This document shows, in pieces, positions 23,815 to 32,297 of a stretch of 46,631 bases of DNA. The translations under genes were made by a program, and so were the position numbers. Each line of letters begins with the position of its first letter. The stretch's first letter is position 1. The stretch is from NCBI GenBank assembly GCA_020025885.1, contig JAHHRJ010000012.1, positions 1 to 46,631 on the forward strand, in the 5' to 3' direction. Below the pieces are notes generated by a model. That model saw nothing but the letters and a program-made list of their open reading frames with translations, searched no databases and had not been told where the DNA came from. Source of the DNA: Butyricicoccus sp. (GTDB taxonomy: Bacteria > Bacillota > Clostridia > Oscillospirales > Butyricicoccaceae).

Positions 23815-23980
23815 CTAGGGGCTGTTTGAAAAATCGAAAATTTGTCTTTTTCTACAGGGAACGGCATCCACTGCGTTAAAAATACTCGAAATCCATCAAG
23901 GATTCCTGCGTTTTTTGCCTTGTGGCTGCTCGCTCCCTGCGAAAAATCCGTCAATTTCTCTATTTTCAAACAAGCCTTAG
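23815..23980. mobile_element. MITE-like repeat, copy 2
   Basis: About 165 bases related to 1890-2057 along the whole length. The left end CTAGGGGCTGTTTGAAAA and inverted right end CTAAGGCTTGTTTGAAAA form imperfect terminal inverted repeats. Compared with copy 1, where both ends carry ATCTG, both ends here carry GTTTG, so the two termini changed together. An inner hairpin AATCC/GGATT is also shared. No coding capacity. Confidence 0.75.
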
Positions 23981-24045
23981 TATTTGTTTGATTCTCCTTG
24001 CAGCAGAGTCTTGAGATAGAAAATTCCGTTTAGGAGTATTAAAAT

Positions 24046-26463
24046 ATGAACGTGAACCAAGAAAAGAAGCAGAGAGTGCTGCCTGTTATGCCCCTGCGTG
24101 GGCTTGCAGCATTTCCAGAAATGCTGATTCATTTTGATGTGGGTCGGGCAATGTCCGTAAAGGCGCTCGAAGCCGCAATGAAAGATGGTCAGTGGATTTT
24201 TTTGACCGCACAAAAGGATTTACAGACCGATGTGCCTGAGCCGGAAGACCTCTATGAGGTGGGTACGATCTGTCTTGTGAAACAGATCTTGCGCCTGCCG
24301 GGTGATAATATCCGTGTTTTGGTACAGGGCAAGCAGCGTGCCCGTGTGCAGAGCTATGAAAAGGGTGAAAAGGGTTCTCTGAAAGCCGTAGTTGAGATTC
24401 TTGAAGAAACCCGACCGGATGGCGGTATCCGCCGTGAGCGCGCGATGGTGCGCACCTTGCAGGATCGTTTTGAACAGTATACCAGCTGCGGGCCTAGAAT
24501 GTCCTCGGATATTCTCATCACCGTTGCATCTGGCGGCGATGGTGGCTATCTTGCGGATTATATCACACAAAATATCTCGGTGGATTTCACCATTAAGCAG
24601 GAAATTCTGGAAGAGCTGAACGTCAATCGCCGTTTGCTCCGCGTCATCCGTCTGCTTGATGAAGAGATCGAATTGCTCTCGATTGAGGGCGAGATTCAGG
24701 ATCAGCTCAAGGCGGCACTGGATAAGAACCAAAAGGACTATTATCTGCGCGAGCAGATCAAGGTCATTCAGTCCGAGCTGGGTGAGCAGGATGTTTATGC
24801 GGAAGCCGAGTCCTACCGTGAGCGCATTGAAGCACTGGGACTTGAAGACGAACACACCAAAAAGCTGATGAAAGAGGTAGATCGTCTGTCCAAGATGAGT
24901 AGTTCTTCCTCGGAAGCGGGGGTGATTCGTACCTATCTGGATACTGTGCTTGACCTGCCATGGAAGAAGGCAACCCGTCTGCGCTACGATTTGGCACGTG
25001 CAGAAAAGACCCTTGACCGCGAGCACTATGGTTTGCAAAAGGTCAAAGAGCGTATTTTGGAGTTTGTGGCAGTCAAGAAGCTGTCCCCAGAGCTCAAGGG
25101 ACAGGTGCTGTGTCTGGCGGGTCCTCCAGGTGTGGGCAAGACCTCCATTGCGCGTTCCATTGCGGAGGCGATGAACCGCAAGTATGTGCGCATGTCACTG
25201 GGTGGTGTGCGCGATGAAGCCGATATCCGCGGTCACCGTAAGACTTACATTGGCGCAATGCCAGGACGTATCATCAATGCGCTCAGACAGGCGGGCAGCA
25301 ACAATCCGCTGATTCTGCTTGATGAGATCGACAAGATGAGCAACGACTTCCGTGGTGATCCGGCGTCTGCAATGCTCGAAGTGCTGGACATTGAGCAGAA
25401 CAATGCATTCCGCGATCATTACGTAGAAATTCCGGTCGATTTGTCCGATGTGCTGTTTGTAACCACAGCAAACGATCTGTCCACTGTGCCGCGTCCGCTG
25501 CTCGACCGTATGGAAGTCATCGAGCTGTCCAGCTATACTGCCGAGGAAAAGCTGCACATTGCAGAAGATCACTTGCTGCTCAAGCAGATCAAGAAGCATG
25601 GACTCACCAAGAGCACCCTGCAAGTACCAACAGAGACACTGGAAGCGGTCATTTCTGGATACACCCGCGAAGCAGGTGTGCGCCGCTTGGAGCAGCAGCT
25701 CGCGAAGCTGTGCCGCAAGGCTGCTAAGAAGATTGTAGACGGTGAAGCAAAGCGCGTTACGATCACGCCAGAGGCACTGGAAAGCTATCTGGGACCGGCA
25801 AAGTTCAAGAAAGACCACGTATCCCATCGGGACGAAGTGGGCATTGTAAACGGTCTGGCATGGACAAGCGTAGGCGGTGAAATGCTGCAAGTCGAAGTTG
25901 CGGCTGTATCGGGTACGGGTAAGATCGAGGTGACAGGCAATCTGGGCAAGGTCATGTCCGAGAGTGCCAAGGCAGCAGTGACCTTTGTGCGCTCACGCAC
26001 AGAAGAATTGCAGCTCGCGCCCGATTTCTATAAGAATACCGACTTGCACATTCACTTCCCAGAGGCAGCGATTCCGAAGGATGGACCATCGGCTGGTATT
26101 ACCATGGCGACCGCGATCATTTCCGCGCTCACAGGCATTCCGGTATACCATAGCGTCGCAATGACTGGCGAGGTGACCCTGCGCGGCAGAGTCATGCCGA
26201 TTGGTGGTCTGCGCGAAAAGACTATGGCAGCATATCGTGCGGGCATCAAGACGATCATCATACCAAAGGAAAATGAGTCCGATCTGGAAGAAGTCGAGCA
26301 GGTGGTCAAGGACAATATTACCTTTGTCATTGCCGAGCATATGGATACGGTGATGGAGACAGCGCTGGACTTTAGCCGCCGCCCAGAGCCCAAAAAAAAG
26401 ACAGATACACAGACCATGCCGCTCTCTCAGGTAGGCGTGGCAGAATCGACACTTTGCCAGTGA
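24046..26463 (+). CDS. lon: ATP-dependent Lon protease
   Basis: Homohexameric AAA+ protease that degrades misfolded and regulatory proteins in the cytoplasm. The 805-residue product has the N-terminal substrate domain starting LPVMPLRGLAAFPEM, a coiled-coil region, Walker A GPPGVGKT (about 363-370), Walker B ILLDEIDKM, and the C-terminal protease domain with catalytic serine in PKDGPSAGITMA (near 681) and lysine in GGLREKTMAA (near 724). The ATG follows TTTAGGAGT. It is followed within 12 bases by ysxC, the usual Firmicute order, and preceded by a MITE-like insertion. Confidence 0.97.
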   Translation: MNVNQEKKQRVLPVMPLRGLAAFPEMLIHFDVGRAMSVKALEAAMKDGQWIFLTAQKDLQTDVPEPEDLYEVGTICLVKQILRLPGDNIRVLVQGKQRARVQSYEKGEKGSLKAVVEILEETRPDGGIRRERAMVRTLQDRFEQYTSCGPRMSSDILITVASGGDGGYLADYITQNISVDFTIKQEILEELNVNRRLLRVIRLLDEEIELLSIEGEIQDQLKAALDKNQKDYYLREQIKVIQSELGEQDVYAEAESYRERIEALGLEDEHTKKLMKEVDRLSKMSSSSSEAGVIRTYLDTVLDLPWKKATRLRYDLARAEKTLDREHYGLQKVKERILEFVAVKKLSPELKGQVLCLAGPPGVGKTSIARSIAEAMNRKYVRMSLGGVRDEADIRGHRKTYIGAMPGRIINALRQAGSNNPLILLDEIDKMSNDFRGDPASAMLEVLDIEQNNAFRDHYVEIPVDLSDVLFVTTANDLSTVPRPLLDRMEVIELSSYTAEEKLHIAEDHLLLKQIKKHGLTKSTLQVPTETLEAVISGYTREAGVRRLEQQLAKLCRKAAKKIVDGEAKRVTITPEALESYLGPAKFKKDHVSHRDEVGIVNGLAWTSVGGEMLQVEVAAVSGTGKIEVTGNLGKVMSESAKAAVTFVRSRTEELQLAPDFYKNTDLHIHFPEAAIPKDGPSAGITMATAIISALTGIPVYHSVAMTGEVTLRGRVMPIGGLREKTMAAYRAGIKTIIIPKENESDLEEVEQVVKDNITFVIAEHMDTVMETALDFSRRPEPKKKTDTQTMPLSQVGVAESTLCQ

Positions 26464-26475
26464 GGGAGGAAACTG

Positions 26476-27087
26476 ATGCTTAATCTGCATAAAGCGGAGT
26501 TTATCCGTTCCGCGGTAAAAACCGCAGACTTTCCATCGGACGGCTTGCCGCAGATCGTATTTGCCGGTAAATCCAACGTTGGCAAGTCCTCAACCATCAA
26601 CAAGCTCTTGAACCGCCGCAATTTTGCCCGCGTGGGTGGACAGCCGGGTAAGACCATCCACATCAATTTCTTTGAAATCGACAAGCAGACCTACTTTGTG
26701 GATTTGCCAGGATATGGCTATGCAAAGGTATCCAAGTCCGAGCGTGACCGCTGGGGTGCACTACTTGAGACCTATTTTGGCACAGGACTCATCACACTGG
26801 GACTCCAGATTGTGGATATTCGCCACAAGCCGACTGCGGATGATAAGGTGATGGCAGATTGTTTTCTATCCACTGGACAGCCGTTTGCAATCATTGCCAA
26901 TAAGCTGGACAAGATCAAGAAAAGCGAGCTGGAAGGCAACGTTGCATGCATCCGTGAAACGCTGCTTTTGCCCGAAGATGTTCCGGTGATCCCGTTCTCC
27001 GCAGAGAAGGGAACGGGGCGCGACGAGGTGCTGGCACTCATTGAAGCACACGTTGCAGCGTGCGCAGAGTCGTCCTGTGAAGTGTAA
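26476..27087 (+). CDS. ysxC: Ribosome biogenesis GTPase YsxC/EngB
   Basis: Small GTPase needed for late assembly of the large ribosomal subunit. The 203-residue product has G1 GKSNVGKSSTIN (near 32-43), G2 PGKTIHINF, G3 DLPGYGYAKV, G4 NKLDK and G5 FSAEKGTG. MLNLHKAEFIRSAVK resembles family N-termini, and GAGGGAGG precedes the ATG. Co-transcribed with lon; a perfect terminator follows at 27132. Confidence 0.96.
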   Translation: MLNLHKAEFIRSAVKTADFPSDGLPQIVFAGKSNVGKSSTINKLLNRRNFARVGGQPGKTIHINFFEIDKQTYFVDLPGYGYAKVSKSERDRWGALLETYFGTGLITLGLQIVDIRHKPTADDKVMADCFLSTGQPFAIIANKLDKIKKSELEGNVACIRETLLLPEDVPVIPFSAEKGTGRDEVLALIEAHVAACAESSCEV

Positions 27088-27131
27088 AAAGTTTTTGAAG
27101 CATCTTTGTATAAAATGTAAAATTTCGCCGC

Positions 27132-27162
27132 AAAAGAACCAAGGAGACTTGGTTCTTTTGTG
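27132..27162 (+). terminator. ysxC terminator
   Basis: AAAAGAACCAAG and CTTGGTTCTTTT form a perfect 12-base stem with a GAGA loop; the T-run is part of the arm. Confidence 0.85.
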
Positions 27163-27233
27163 AATGGAAAATTGAAAATTTGCAACTTTTTTGATTTGGT
27201 CAAATGGTAAAATTAAAGAAATTGCAAAAAACC

Positions 27234-27262
27234 TTGACAAAAACGACGGTTATGGTTATACT
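27234..27262 (+). promoter_or_regulatory. BMP operon promoter
   Basis: Consensus TTGACA, a 17-base spacer and TATACT. Transcription would start about 27269. Confidence 0.85.
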
Positions 27263-27300
27263 TACTCTCGTAAGGAAAACACAAGATGTTGAGGGCTGCC

Positions 27301-27333
27301 AATAGAGCAAACAGAGCGTTTTGCTCTATTTTT
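27301..27333 (+). terminator. Leader terminator of the BMP operon
   Basis: AATAGAGCAAA pairs with TTTTGCTCTATT, then TTT. It lies about 35 bases after the expected start site and 55 before the gene, so it looks like an attenuator. The stem can be extended outward with GCTGCC against GGC-AT-AGC after the T-run. The RNA ahead of it is too short for the known purine riboswitch and no known aptamer was recognised. Confidence 0.65.
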
Positions 27334-27386
27334 ATGGCATAGCAGAGGACATCGAAAACCAGTTTTTTTAGGAGGATTACAAAAGC

Positions 27387-28532
27387 ATGAAGAGATTTCT
27401 GAGTGCAGTGCTTGCTGGCGCTATGAGCCTGTCCCTAATGGCAGGTTGTGCATCTGGTGGGGAGCAGCCGCAGACAAATGATGACAACAAGTCCACAGCA
27501 GGGGGGTTGTTCCCAGCAGTTGCCAAGGAAGACCTCAAGGTTGGCGTTGTTCATATCACTGACCCGGCGGAGGGCGCAGGTTATACCTACACACATGACC
27601 TTGGTATTCAGGGCATGCAGAAAAATCTCGGTTTGGACGACAGCCAGATCATCCGCAAGAACAATGTAGACGATTCCAAGGCAACTGCGATCCGCACCGC
27701 GCTGGAAGAATGCGTTGAGGAAGGCTGTCAGGTAATCTTTGCAACCTCTTGGGGATACATGGACTACGTTAAGGAGATGGCTGAGGAGTATCCGGATGTG
27801 CTGTTTGCACACGGTACTGGCTATCAGTCCAACGGCAAGAACTTCATTAACTACTTTGGTAAGATCAATCAGGCGCGTTATCTCTCTGGTATCGCAGCTG
27901 GTATGAAGACCAAGAGCAACAAGATTGGTTATGTTGCAGCGCAGAACAATGAGAACGGCGAGGTTACCTCTGGTATCAATGCATTTGCAATGGGTGTTGA
28001 GTCTGTAAACCCAGACGCTGAGGTTTATGTAAAGGTTACTGGTTCTTGGTTTGCGCCAGAGGGTGAAGGTCAGGCTGCAAAGTCTCTGATCGACCTTGGC
28101 TGCGATGTGATCACACAGCACTGTGATACTGCAAATCCGGCAACCGAAGCAGAGAAGGCTGGTGTTTACGCAGTTGGCTACAACTCCGATATGGCTGAGA
28201 AGGCACCGGGCGCAACCCTGACTTCTGTTATGTGGGATTGGTCTGTGTTCTACACCAAGGCTGTGGAAGACGTGATCAACGGTACATGGACTGGCGAGAA
28301 CTACTTCGGTTCTATGGAGGATGGTCTGGTAAATCTGGCTCCGTTGTCTGATCTTGCAGCAGAAGGTACTGCGGAAAAGATCAAGGAGGTACAGGACAAG
28401 ATCATGAGTGGCGAATGGGATATCTATGATGGCGTCACTGAGTATGAAGACAATGAGGGGCAGAAGCATACACTCAAGGCTGAGGAGTATGGCACCTGCA
28501 ATTGGTATTACAAGAACGTGAAACTTGCATAA
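27387..28532 (+). CDS. BMP-family nucleoside-binding lipoprotein
   Basis: Extracellular substrate-binding lipoprotein of the basic membrane protein/PnrA family, which in characterised members binds purine nucleosides. The 381-residue product has a signal peptide with lipobox LMAGC (lipidated Cys21), followed by a Ser/Gly/Asp-rich linker, then the family start LKVGVVHITDPAEGAGYTYTH, a central FATSWGYMDYV, and QARYLSGIAAG. AGGAGGATT precedes the ATG. It is the first gene of a four-gene ABC importer operon, set apart from the ATPase gene by a perfect hairpin that should raise its relative expression. Corresponds to Bacillus YufN (NupN). Confidence 0.93.
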   Translation: MKRFLSAVLAGAMSLSLMAGCASGGEQPQTNDDNKSTAGGLFPAVAKEDLKVGVVHITDPAEGAGYTYTHDLGIQGMQKNLGLDDSQIIRKNNVDDSKATAIRTALEECVEEGCQVIFATSWGYMDYVKEMAEEYPDVLFAHGTGYQSNGKNFINYFGKINQARYLSGIAAGMKTKSNKIGYVAAQNNENGEVTSGINAFAMGVESVNPDAEVYVKVTGSWFAPEGEGQAAKSLIDLGCDVITQHCDTANPATEAEKAGVYAVGYNSDMAEKAPGATLTSVMWDWSVFYTKAVEDVINGTWTGENYFGSMEDGLVNLAPLSDLAAEGTAEKIKEVQDKIMSGEWDIYDGVTEYEDNEGQKHTLKAEEYGTCNWYYKNVKLA

Positions 28533-28553
28533 CGCAACCGGAAATCGTACTTT

Positions 28554-28588
28554 AAAAGGGCGGTCAAAAGTGTTTTGACCGCCCTTTT
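28554..28588 (+). terminator. Intra-operon terminator after the BMP gene
   Basis: AAAAGGGCGGTCAAAA and TTTTGACCGCCCTTTT form a perfect 16-base stem with a 3-base loop. Such hairpins between binding protein and transporter genes commonly keep the binding protein in excess. Confidence 0.85.
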
Positions 28589-28620
28589 CCAACGTATCCT
28601 GTTAGAAAGAAGGAGAATTT

Positions 28621-30138
28621 ATGGCAAACACCGAATATGCAATCGAATGTCGCGGGATTACCAAGACATTTGGCTCGGTTGTGGCAAATGATGCAGTTGA
28701 TCTGACCGTGCGATATGGTGAGGTGCTCGCGCTGCTGGGCGAAAATGGTTCTGGTAAGACAACGCTGATGAATATGTTGTCGGGAATTTATCATCCAGAT
28801 GCAGGTACCATCAAAATTGCGGGGGAAGAGGTCAAGATCAACTCACCAGAAGACTCCATGGCATTGGGGATTGGTATGATCCACCAGCATTTTAAACTCG
28901 TCGATGTCTTTACAGCGTCCGAGAATATCGCAGTTGGCACATCGGGCAAGCGTCTGTCTGCCTCTGTCATGCGCCAGAAGGTGCAGGAGATTAGTCAGTC
29001 AATTGGTCTTGAAATCGACCCAGACCGCCGCGCATTTGAGATGTCTGTCTCAGAAAAGCAGAATGTAGAGATTCTCAAGGTGCTGTACCGCGGTCAGAAG
29101 ATTCTGATTCTGGACGAGCCGACCGCTGTACTGACACCACAGGAAACCGAGCGTCTATTTGATATCCTGCGCTCCATGCGTGCACAGGGCTGCGCGATCA
29201 TCATTATCACACATAAGCTCAATGAGGTGCTGTCCATTTCCGATCGCGTGACCATTCTGCGCAAGGGCAAATACATTGAGACAGTCAACACTGCTGAGAC
29301 CAACGAGCAGAAACTTACCGAGCTGATGGTCGGTCGTCCGGTTTCCTTGGAGATTGCACGTCCGGATGTGGTAGACCCCAAGACCATTTTAAAGATCGTT
29401 GACCTCACCGTGCGCAAGCCGGATGGCACAATTGCAATTGATGACGCAAACTTTGAGGTGCGCACCGGCGAGATTTTAGGCGTTGCAGGCATTGCAGGCT
29501 CTGGACAGAAAGAACTGTGCGAGTGTGTTGCAGGACTGTGCCCGGCAGAAAAGGGCGCGGTGCTGTATCATAAGGAAAACCTGATCGGCAAGTCGCCGCG
29601 TGAGATCATCCGCTTGGGCGTGCATCTGGGCTTTGTACCGGAGGATCGTTTGGGCATGGGTCTGGTTGCATCCATGGGCATGGTGGGTAATCTCATGCTG
29701 AAAACTTACGATGCGCCAAAGGGACCGTTCATCGATCCAGCACCTGCACGCAAACACGCAGAAGACTTGGTGGATCGTCTGGGGATTGTGACCCCGTCTG
29801 TTGATACACCCGTTCGCCTGATGTCGGGCGGCAACGTACAGAAGGTACTCTTGGGACGTGAGATCGAGTCCAATCCGCAGGTGCTGATTACCGCATATCC
29901 GGTACGTGGTTTGGATATCAATTCCTCTTACACGGTATATGATCTTTTGAATGAGCAGAAAAAGAAGGGCGTTGCCGTCGTCTTCATCGGCGAGGACTTG
30001 GACGTACTGATGGCACTCTCTGATCGCATTATGGTTATGTGTCATGGTCAGGTCACGGGCATCGTAGACGGAAGAACGGCAACCAAGGACGATATCGCAC
30101 GACTGATGGTCGGGGCAGGAGAGGAGACACAGGCATGA
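28621..30138 (+). CDS. Nucleoside ABC importer, duplicated ATPase
   Basis: Energy-coupling protein of the BMP-type importer; two fused ATP-binding domains of about 250 residues each, total 505. Domain 1 has Walker A LLGENGSGKTTLMNML, Q-loop HQHF, signature VSEKQNVEILK and Walker B ILILDEPTAVLTP. Domain 2 has a degenerate P-loop (GIAGSGQKEL), signature LMSGGNVQKVLLGRE and Walker B LITAYPVRGLD, where the usual catalytic Glu after the aspartate is missing; this asymmetry is normal for the family. The stop overlaps the next permease gene by four bases. Corresponds to Bacillus YufO (NupO). Confidence 0.93.
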   Translation: MANTEYAIECRGITKTFGSVVANDAVDLTVRYGEVLALLGENGSGKTTLMNMLSGIYHPDAGTIKIAGEEVKINSPEDSMALGIGMIHQHFKLVDVFTASENIAVGTSGKRLSASVMRQKVQEISQSIGLEIDPDRRAFEMSVSEKQNVEILKVLYRGQKILILDEPTAVLTPQETERLFDILRSMRAQGCAIIIITHKLNEVLSISDRVTILRKGKYIETVNTAETNEQKLTELMVGRPVSLEIARPDVVDPKTILKIVDLTVRKPDGTIAIDDANFEVRTGEILGVAGIAGSGQKELCECVAGLCPAEKGAVLYHKENLIGKSPREIIRLGVHLGFVPEDRLGMGLVASMGMVGNLMLKTYDAPKGPFIDPAPARKHAEDLVDRLGIVTPSVDTPVRLMSGGNVQKVLLGREIESNPQVLITAYPVRGLDINSSYTVYDLLNEQKKKGVAVVFIGEDLDVLMALSDRIMVMCHGQVTGIVDGRTATKDDIARLMVGAGEETQA

Positions 30139-31208
30139 TGCGTATTGTCAAAACCAAAGAAAAGAGCACAAAGCAGCAGATTTTACTGCGCCTTGGCGCG
30201 TTTGTGTTGGCACTCTGTGCGGGCGGCTTGTTCCTGCTGATGCTGGGCAACAACCCGATCGCAGTGTATTCCACCATTCTTTCAGGTGCGTTCCGCTCCA
30301 AGATGGCGGTGCAGGCAACGATCAAAATTATGATCCCATTGCTCATTGCCGCACTTGGTGTCACGCTGTCCTTTAAGATGAAATTCTGGAACATTGGTGG
30401 TGAAGGACAGCTCATCATGGGTGGTGTTTTTGCGTCCTATTTTGCACTGTTCCATTCCGATTTGCCGCAGTTTATCCTGTTCCCACTCATGTTCGTTGCA
30501 GGTCTTGTGGGCGGCGGACTGTGGGCGCTCATTCCGGCATTTTTCAAGGTGCGTTTTGGTACAAATGAGACGCTGTTCACCCTGATGCTCAACTATATCG
30601 CACTGTATATCGTGGCTTGGCTGCAAGAAGACACATGGCGCGATCCGGCGGCGAATGGCTTCCCAAAAATCGCGAGCTTTGATAAAAATGCGGTACTGCC
30701 TAAGGTATTCGGTGTGCAGATCGGCTGGATCATTGCGCTGGTGCTGGTCGTGCTGGTGTTTGTTTACCTGCGCTATACTAAGCAGGGCTATGAAATTTCC
30801 GTTGTCGGTGAAAGCCGTGCGACCGCGACTTATGCAGGTATGAACGTACAGCGCATCATTCTGCGCACCATGTTCCTTTCCGGTGCGATCGCAGGTATTG
30901 CAGGCATGGTACAGGCAACCGGTTCTGACCGTACCCTGACCGTGGGGATTGCGGGCGGCGTTGGCTTTACGGCGATCATTGTCGCATGGCTGGCGCGACT
31001 CAATCCGGTGAGCAGTTTGGGGATTGCATTTCTGTTTGCGGTGCTGGAAAAAGGTTCTTCGGTCATCCAGTCAGAGTTTGGACTGTCCACCGACTGTGCG
31101 GACGTATTGCAGGGCATTATTCTGTTTTTCGTGCTGGGATGTGAATTCTTTGTGCGCTATAAGTTTGTGCGCGATCAAAAGCAGACAGCAGAAGGAGGCA
31201 AGAAGTAA
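30135..31208 (+). CDS. Nucleoside ABC importer permease 1
   Basis: Integral membrane permease of the branched-chain-amino-acid/BMP importer type. The 357-residue product has about nine hydrophobic segments, the first near residues 16-38 (LGAFVLALCAGGLFLLMLG), and the family motif FWNIGGEGQLIMGG. The ATG at 30135 overlaps the ATPase stop codon (ATGA) and follows GGAGAGGAG; the longer frame to 30039 is a shadow of the ATPase gene. Corresponds to Bacillus YufP (NupP). Confidence 0.92.
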   Translation: MMRIVKTKEKSTKQQILLRLGAFVLALCAGGLFLLMLGNNPIAVYSTILSGAFRSKMAVQATIKIMIPLLIAALGVTLSFKMKFWNIGGEGQLIMGGVFASYFALFHSDLPQFILFPLMFVAGLVGGGLWALIPAFFKVRFGTNETLFTLMLNYIALYIVAWLQEDTWRDPAANGFPKIASFDKNAVLPKVFGVQIGWIIALVLVVLVFVYLRYTKQGYEISVVGESRATATYAGMNVQRIILRTMFLSGAIAGIAGMVQATGSDRTLTVGIAGGVGFTAIIVAWLARLNPVSSLGIAFLFAVLEKGSSVIQSEFGLSTDCADVLQGIILFFVLGCEFFVRYKFVRDQKQTAEGGKK

Positions 31209-32165
31209 ATGGATCTGTTTATTAAATTTCTGGTTGCAGCAGTTGCTGCAAGTATTCCGCTTCTGTTTGGTACCGTAGGCGAGATTCTGTCCGAAAAAGT
31301 GGGCCACCTCAACCTTGGTGTTGAGGGCATGATGTCCATTGGCGCATGCGCAGGCTTTATGGTGGGCATGCAGACAGACTCGTTTGTATTGGCACTGCTT
31401 GCGGCATTTGCAGCAGGCGTTGTGGCAGCACTCATCTATGCTGTTCTGACTGTTACCTTTCTGGCAGATCAGAACGTATCTGGTCTGACACTGACCATTT
31501 TCGGCGTTGGACTTGCAAACTTCATTGGTATCTATATGCTGGGTCACACAGAAAACGGCACACTCAAACTGCCCGAAGGAATCACCGCGCAGATGCGTGA
31601 AATCAATATTCCAGGGCTGAGCGATATTCCAGTCGTGGGCGACCTGCTGTTCTCGTACAGCCCATTTGTGTATCTGGGCATTGTGCTTGCCGTCTGTGCT
31701 GGTGTATTCTTCAAAAAGACCAAGCTCGGACTCAATGTGCAGGCGATCGGTCACAATCCAGCGGCAGCAGATGCAGCTGGCATCAATGTGATCCGCTGGA
31801 AGTATGTGATAATCATGATTGGCGGCGGTATCTGTGGCATTGGCGGCGCATACTGCGCGATGATTATTAACAGCGGCGTCTGGATTTCCAACAATGTCGG
31901 TGGTCTGGGCTGGATCGCGGTTGCACTGGTTATCTTTGCCAAGTGGAATCCGTGGATCGCGATTGGTGGTTCGTTTGTCTTTGGTGCGCTGCGCGTACTG
32001 AAATATTATATGCCACCCTCTATTATCAAGCTGCCAACGGCGTTCTATGATATGCTGCCGTTCCTGATCACGGCAATTATTCTGGTGCTGAGCTCTATCA
32101 GCAAAAAGCGAGATCTCAATATCCCTGGCTCTCTCGGCGTGAATTACTTCCGCGAGGAGCGTTAA
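31209..32165 (+). CDS. Nucleoside ABC importer permease 2
   Basis: Second membrane permease, which forms a heterodimer with the preceding one. The 318-residue product has a hydrophobic N-terminus (FLVAAVAASIPLLFGTVGEI), the motif GHLNLGVEGMMSIGA equivalent to the NIGGEGQ motif in its partner, and further membrane segments. Its ATG directly abuts the previous stop codon, with GAAGGAGGCAAG as ribosome site. The operon ends with a palindromic terminator at 32174. Corresponds to Bacillus YufQ (NupQ). Confidence 0.92.
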   Translation: MDLFIKFLVAAVAASIPLLFGTVGEILSEKVGHLNLGVEGMMSIGACAGFMVGMQTDSFVLALLAAFAAGVVAALIYAVLTVTFLADQNVSGLTLTIFGVGLANFIGIYMLGHTENGTLKLPEGITAQMREINIPGLSDIPVVGDLLFSYSPFVYLGIVLAVCAGVFFKKTKLGLNVQAIGHNPAAADAAGINVIRWKYVIIMIGGGICGIGGAYCAMIINSGVWISNNVGGLGWIAVALVIFAKWNPWIAIGGSFVFGALRVLKYYMPPSIIKLPTAFYDMLPFLITAIILVLSSISKKRDLNIPGSLGVNYFREER

Positions 32166-32173
32166 AGTGCTCA

Positions 32174-32201
32174 AAAAAGTCGTGCAATTGCACGACTTTT
32201 T
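32174..32201 (+). terminator. BMP operon terminator
   Basis: A perfect 28-base palindrome, AAAAAGTCGTGCAA with its complement, ending in TTTTT; it would work in either direction. Confidence 0.85.
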
Positions 32202-32224
32202 GTGCATACATTAGGGAAAATCTG

Positions 32225-32233
32225 TGATACAAT
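32225..32233 (+). promoter_or_regulatory. Probable promoter of the solute-binding lipoprotein
   Basis: Extended -10 element TGATACAAT about 65 bases before the gene; no clear -35. Confidence 0.45.
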
Positions 32234-32297
32234 GGTAGTCAGTCAGGAGCAGGGGACGTGCCTGACCAACAGCATAGAAGAATAGCGAGGAAGATGA

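Noticed and set aside
27263..27300. Purine riboswitch before the BMP operon
   Set aside because: The space between start site and terminator is too short for the three-way junction and the conserved loop sequences are missing.
31071..32207. A 378-codon minus-strand frame opposite permease 2
   Set aside because: Mirror of membrane-protein codons; the sense frame is a clear permease in an operon.
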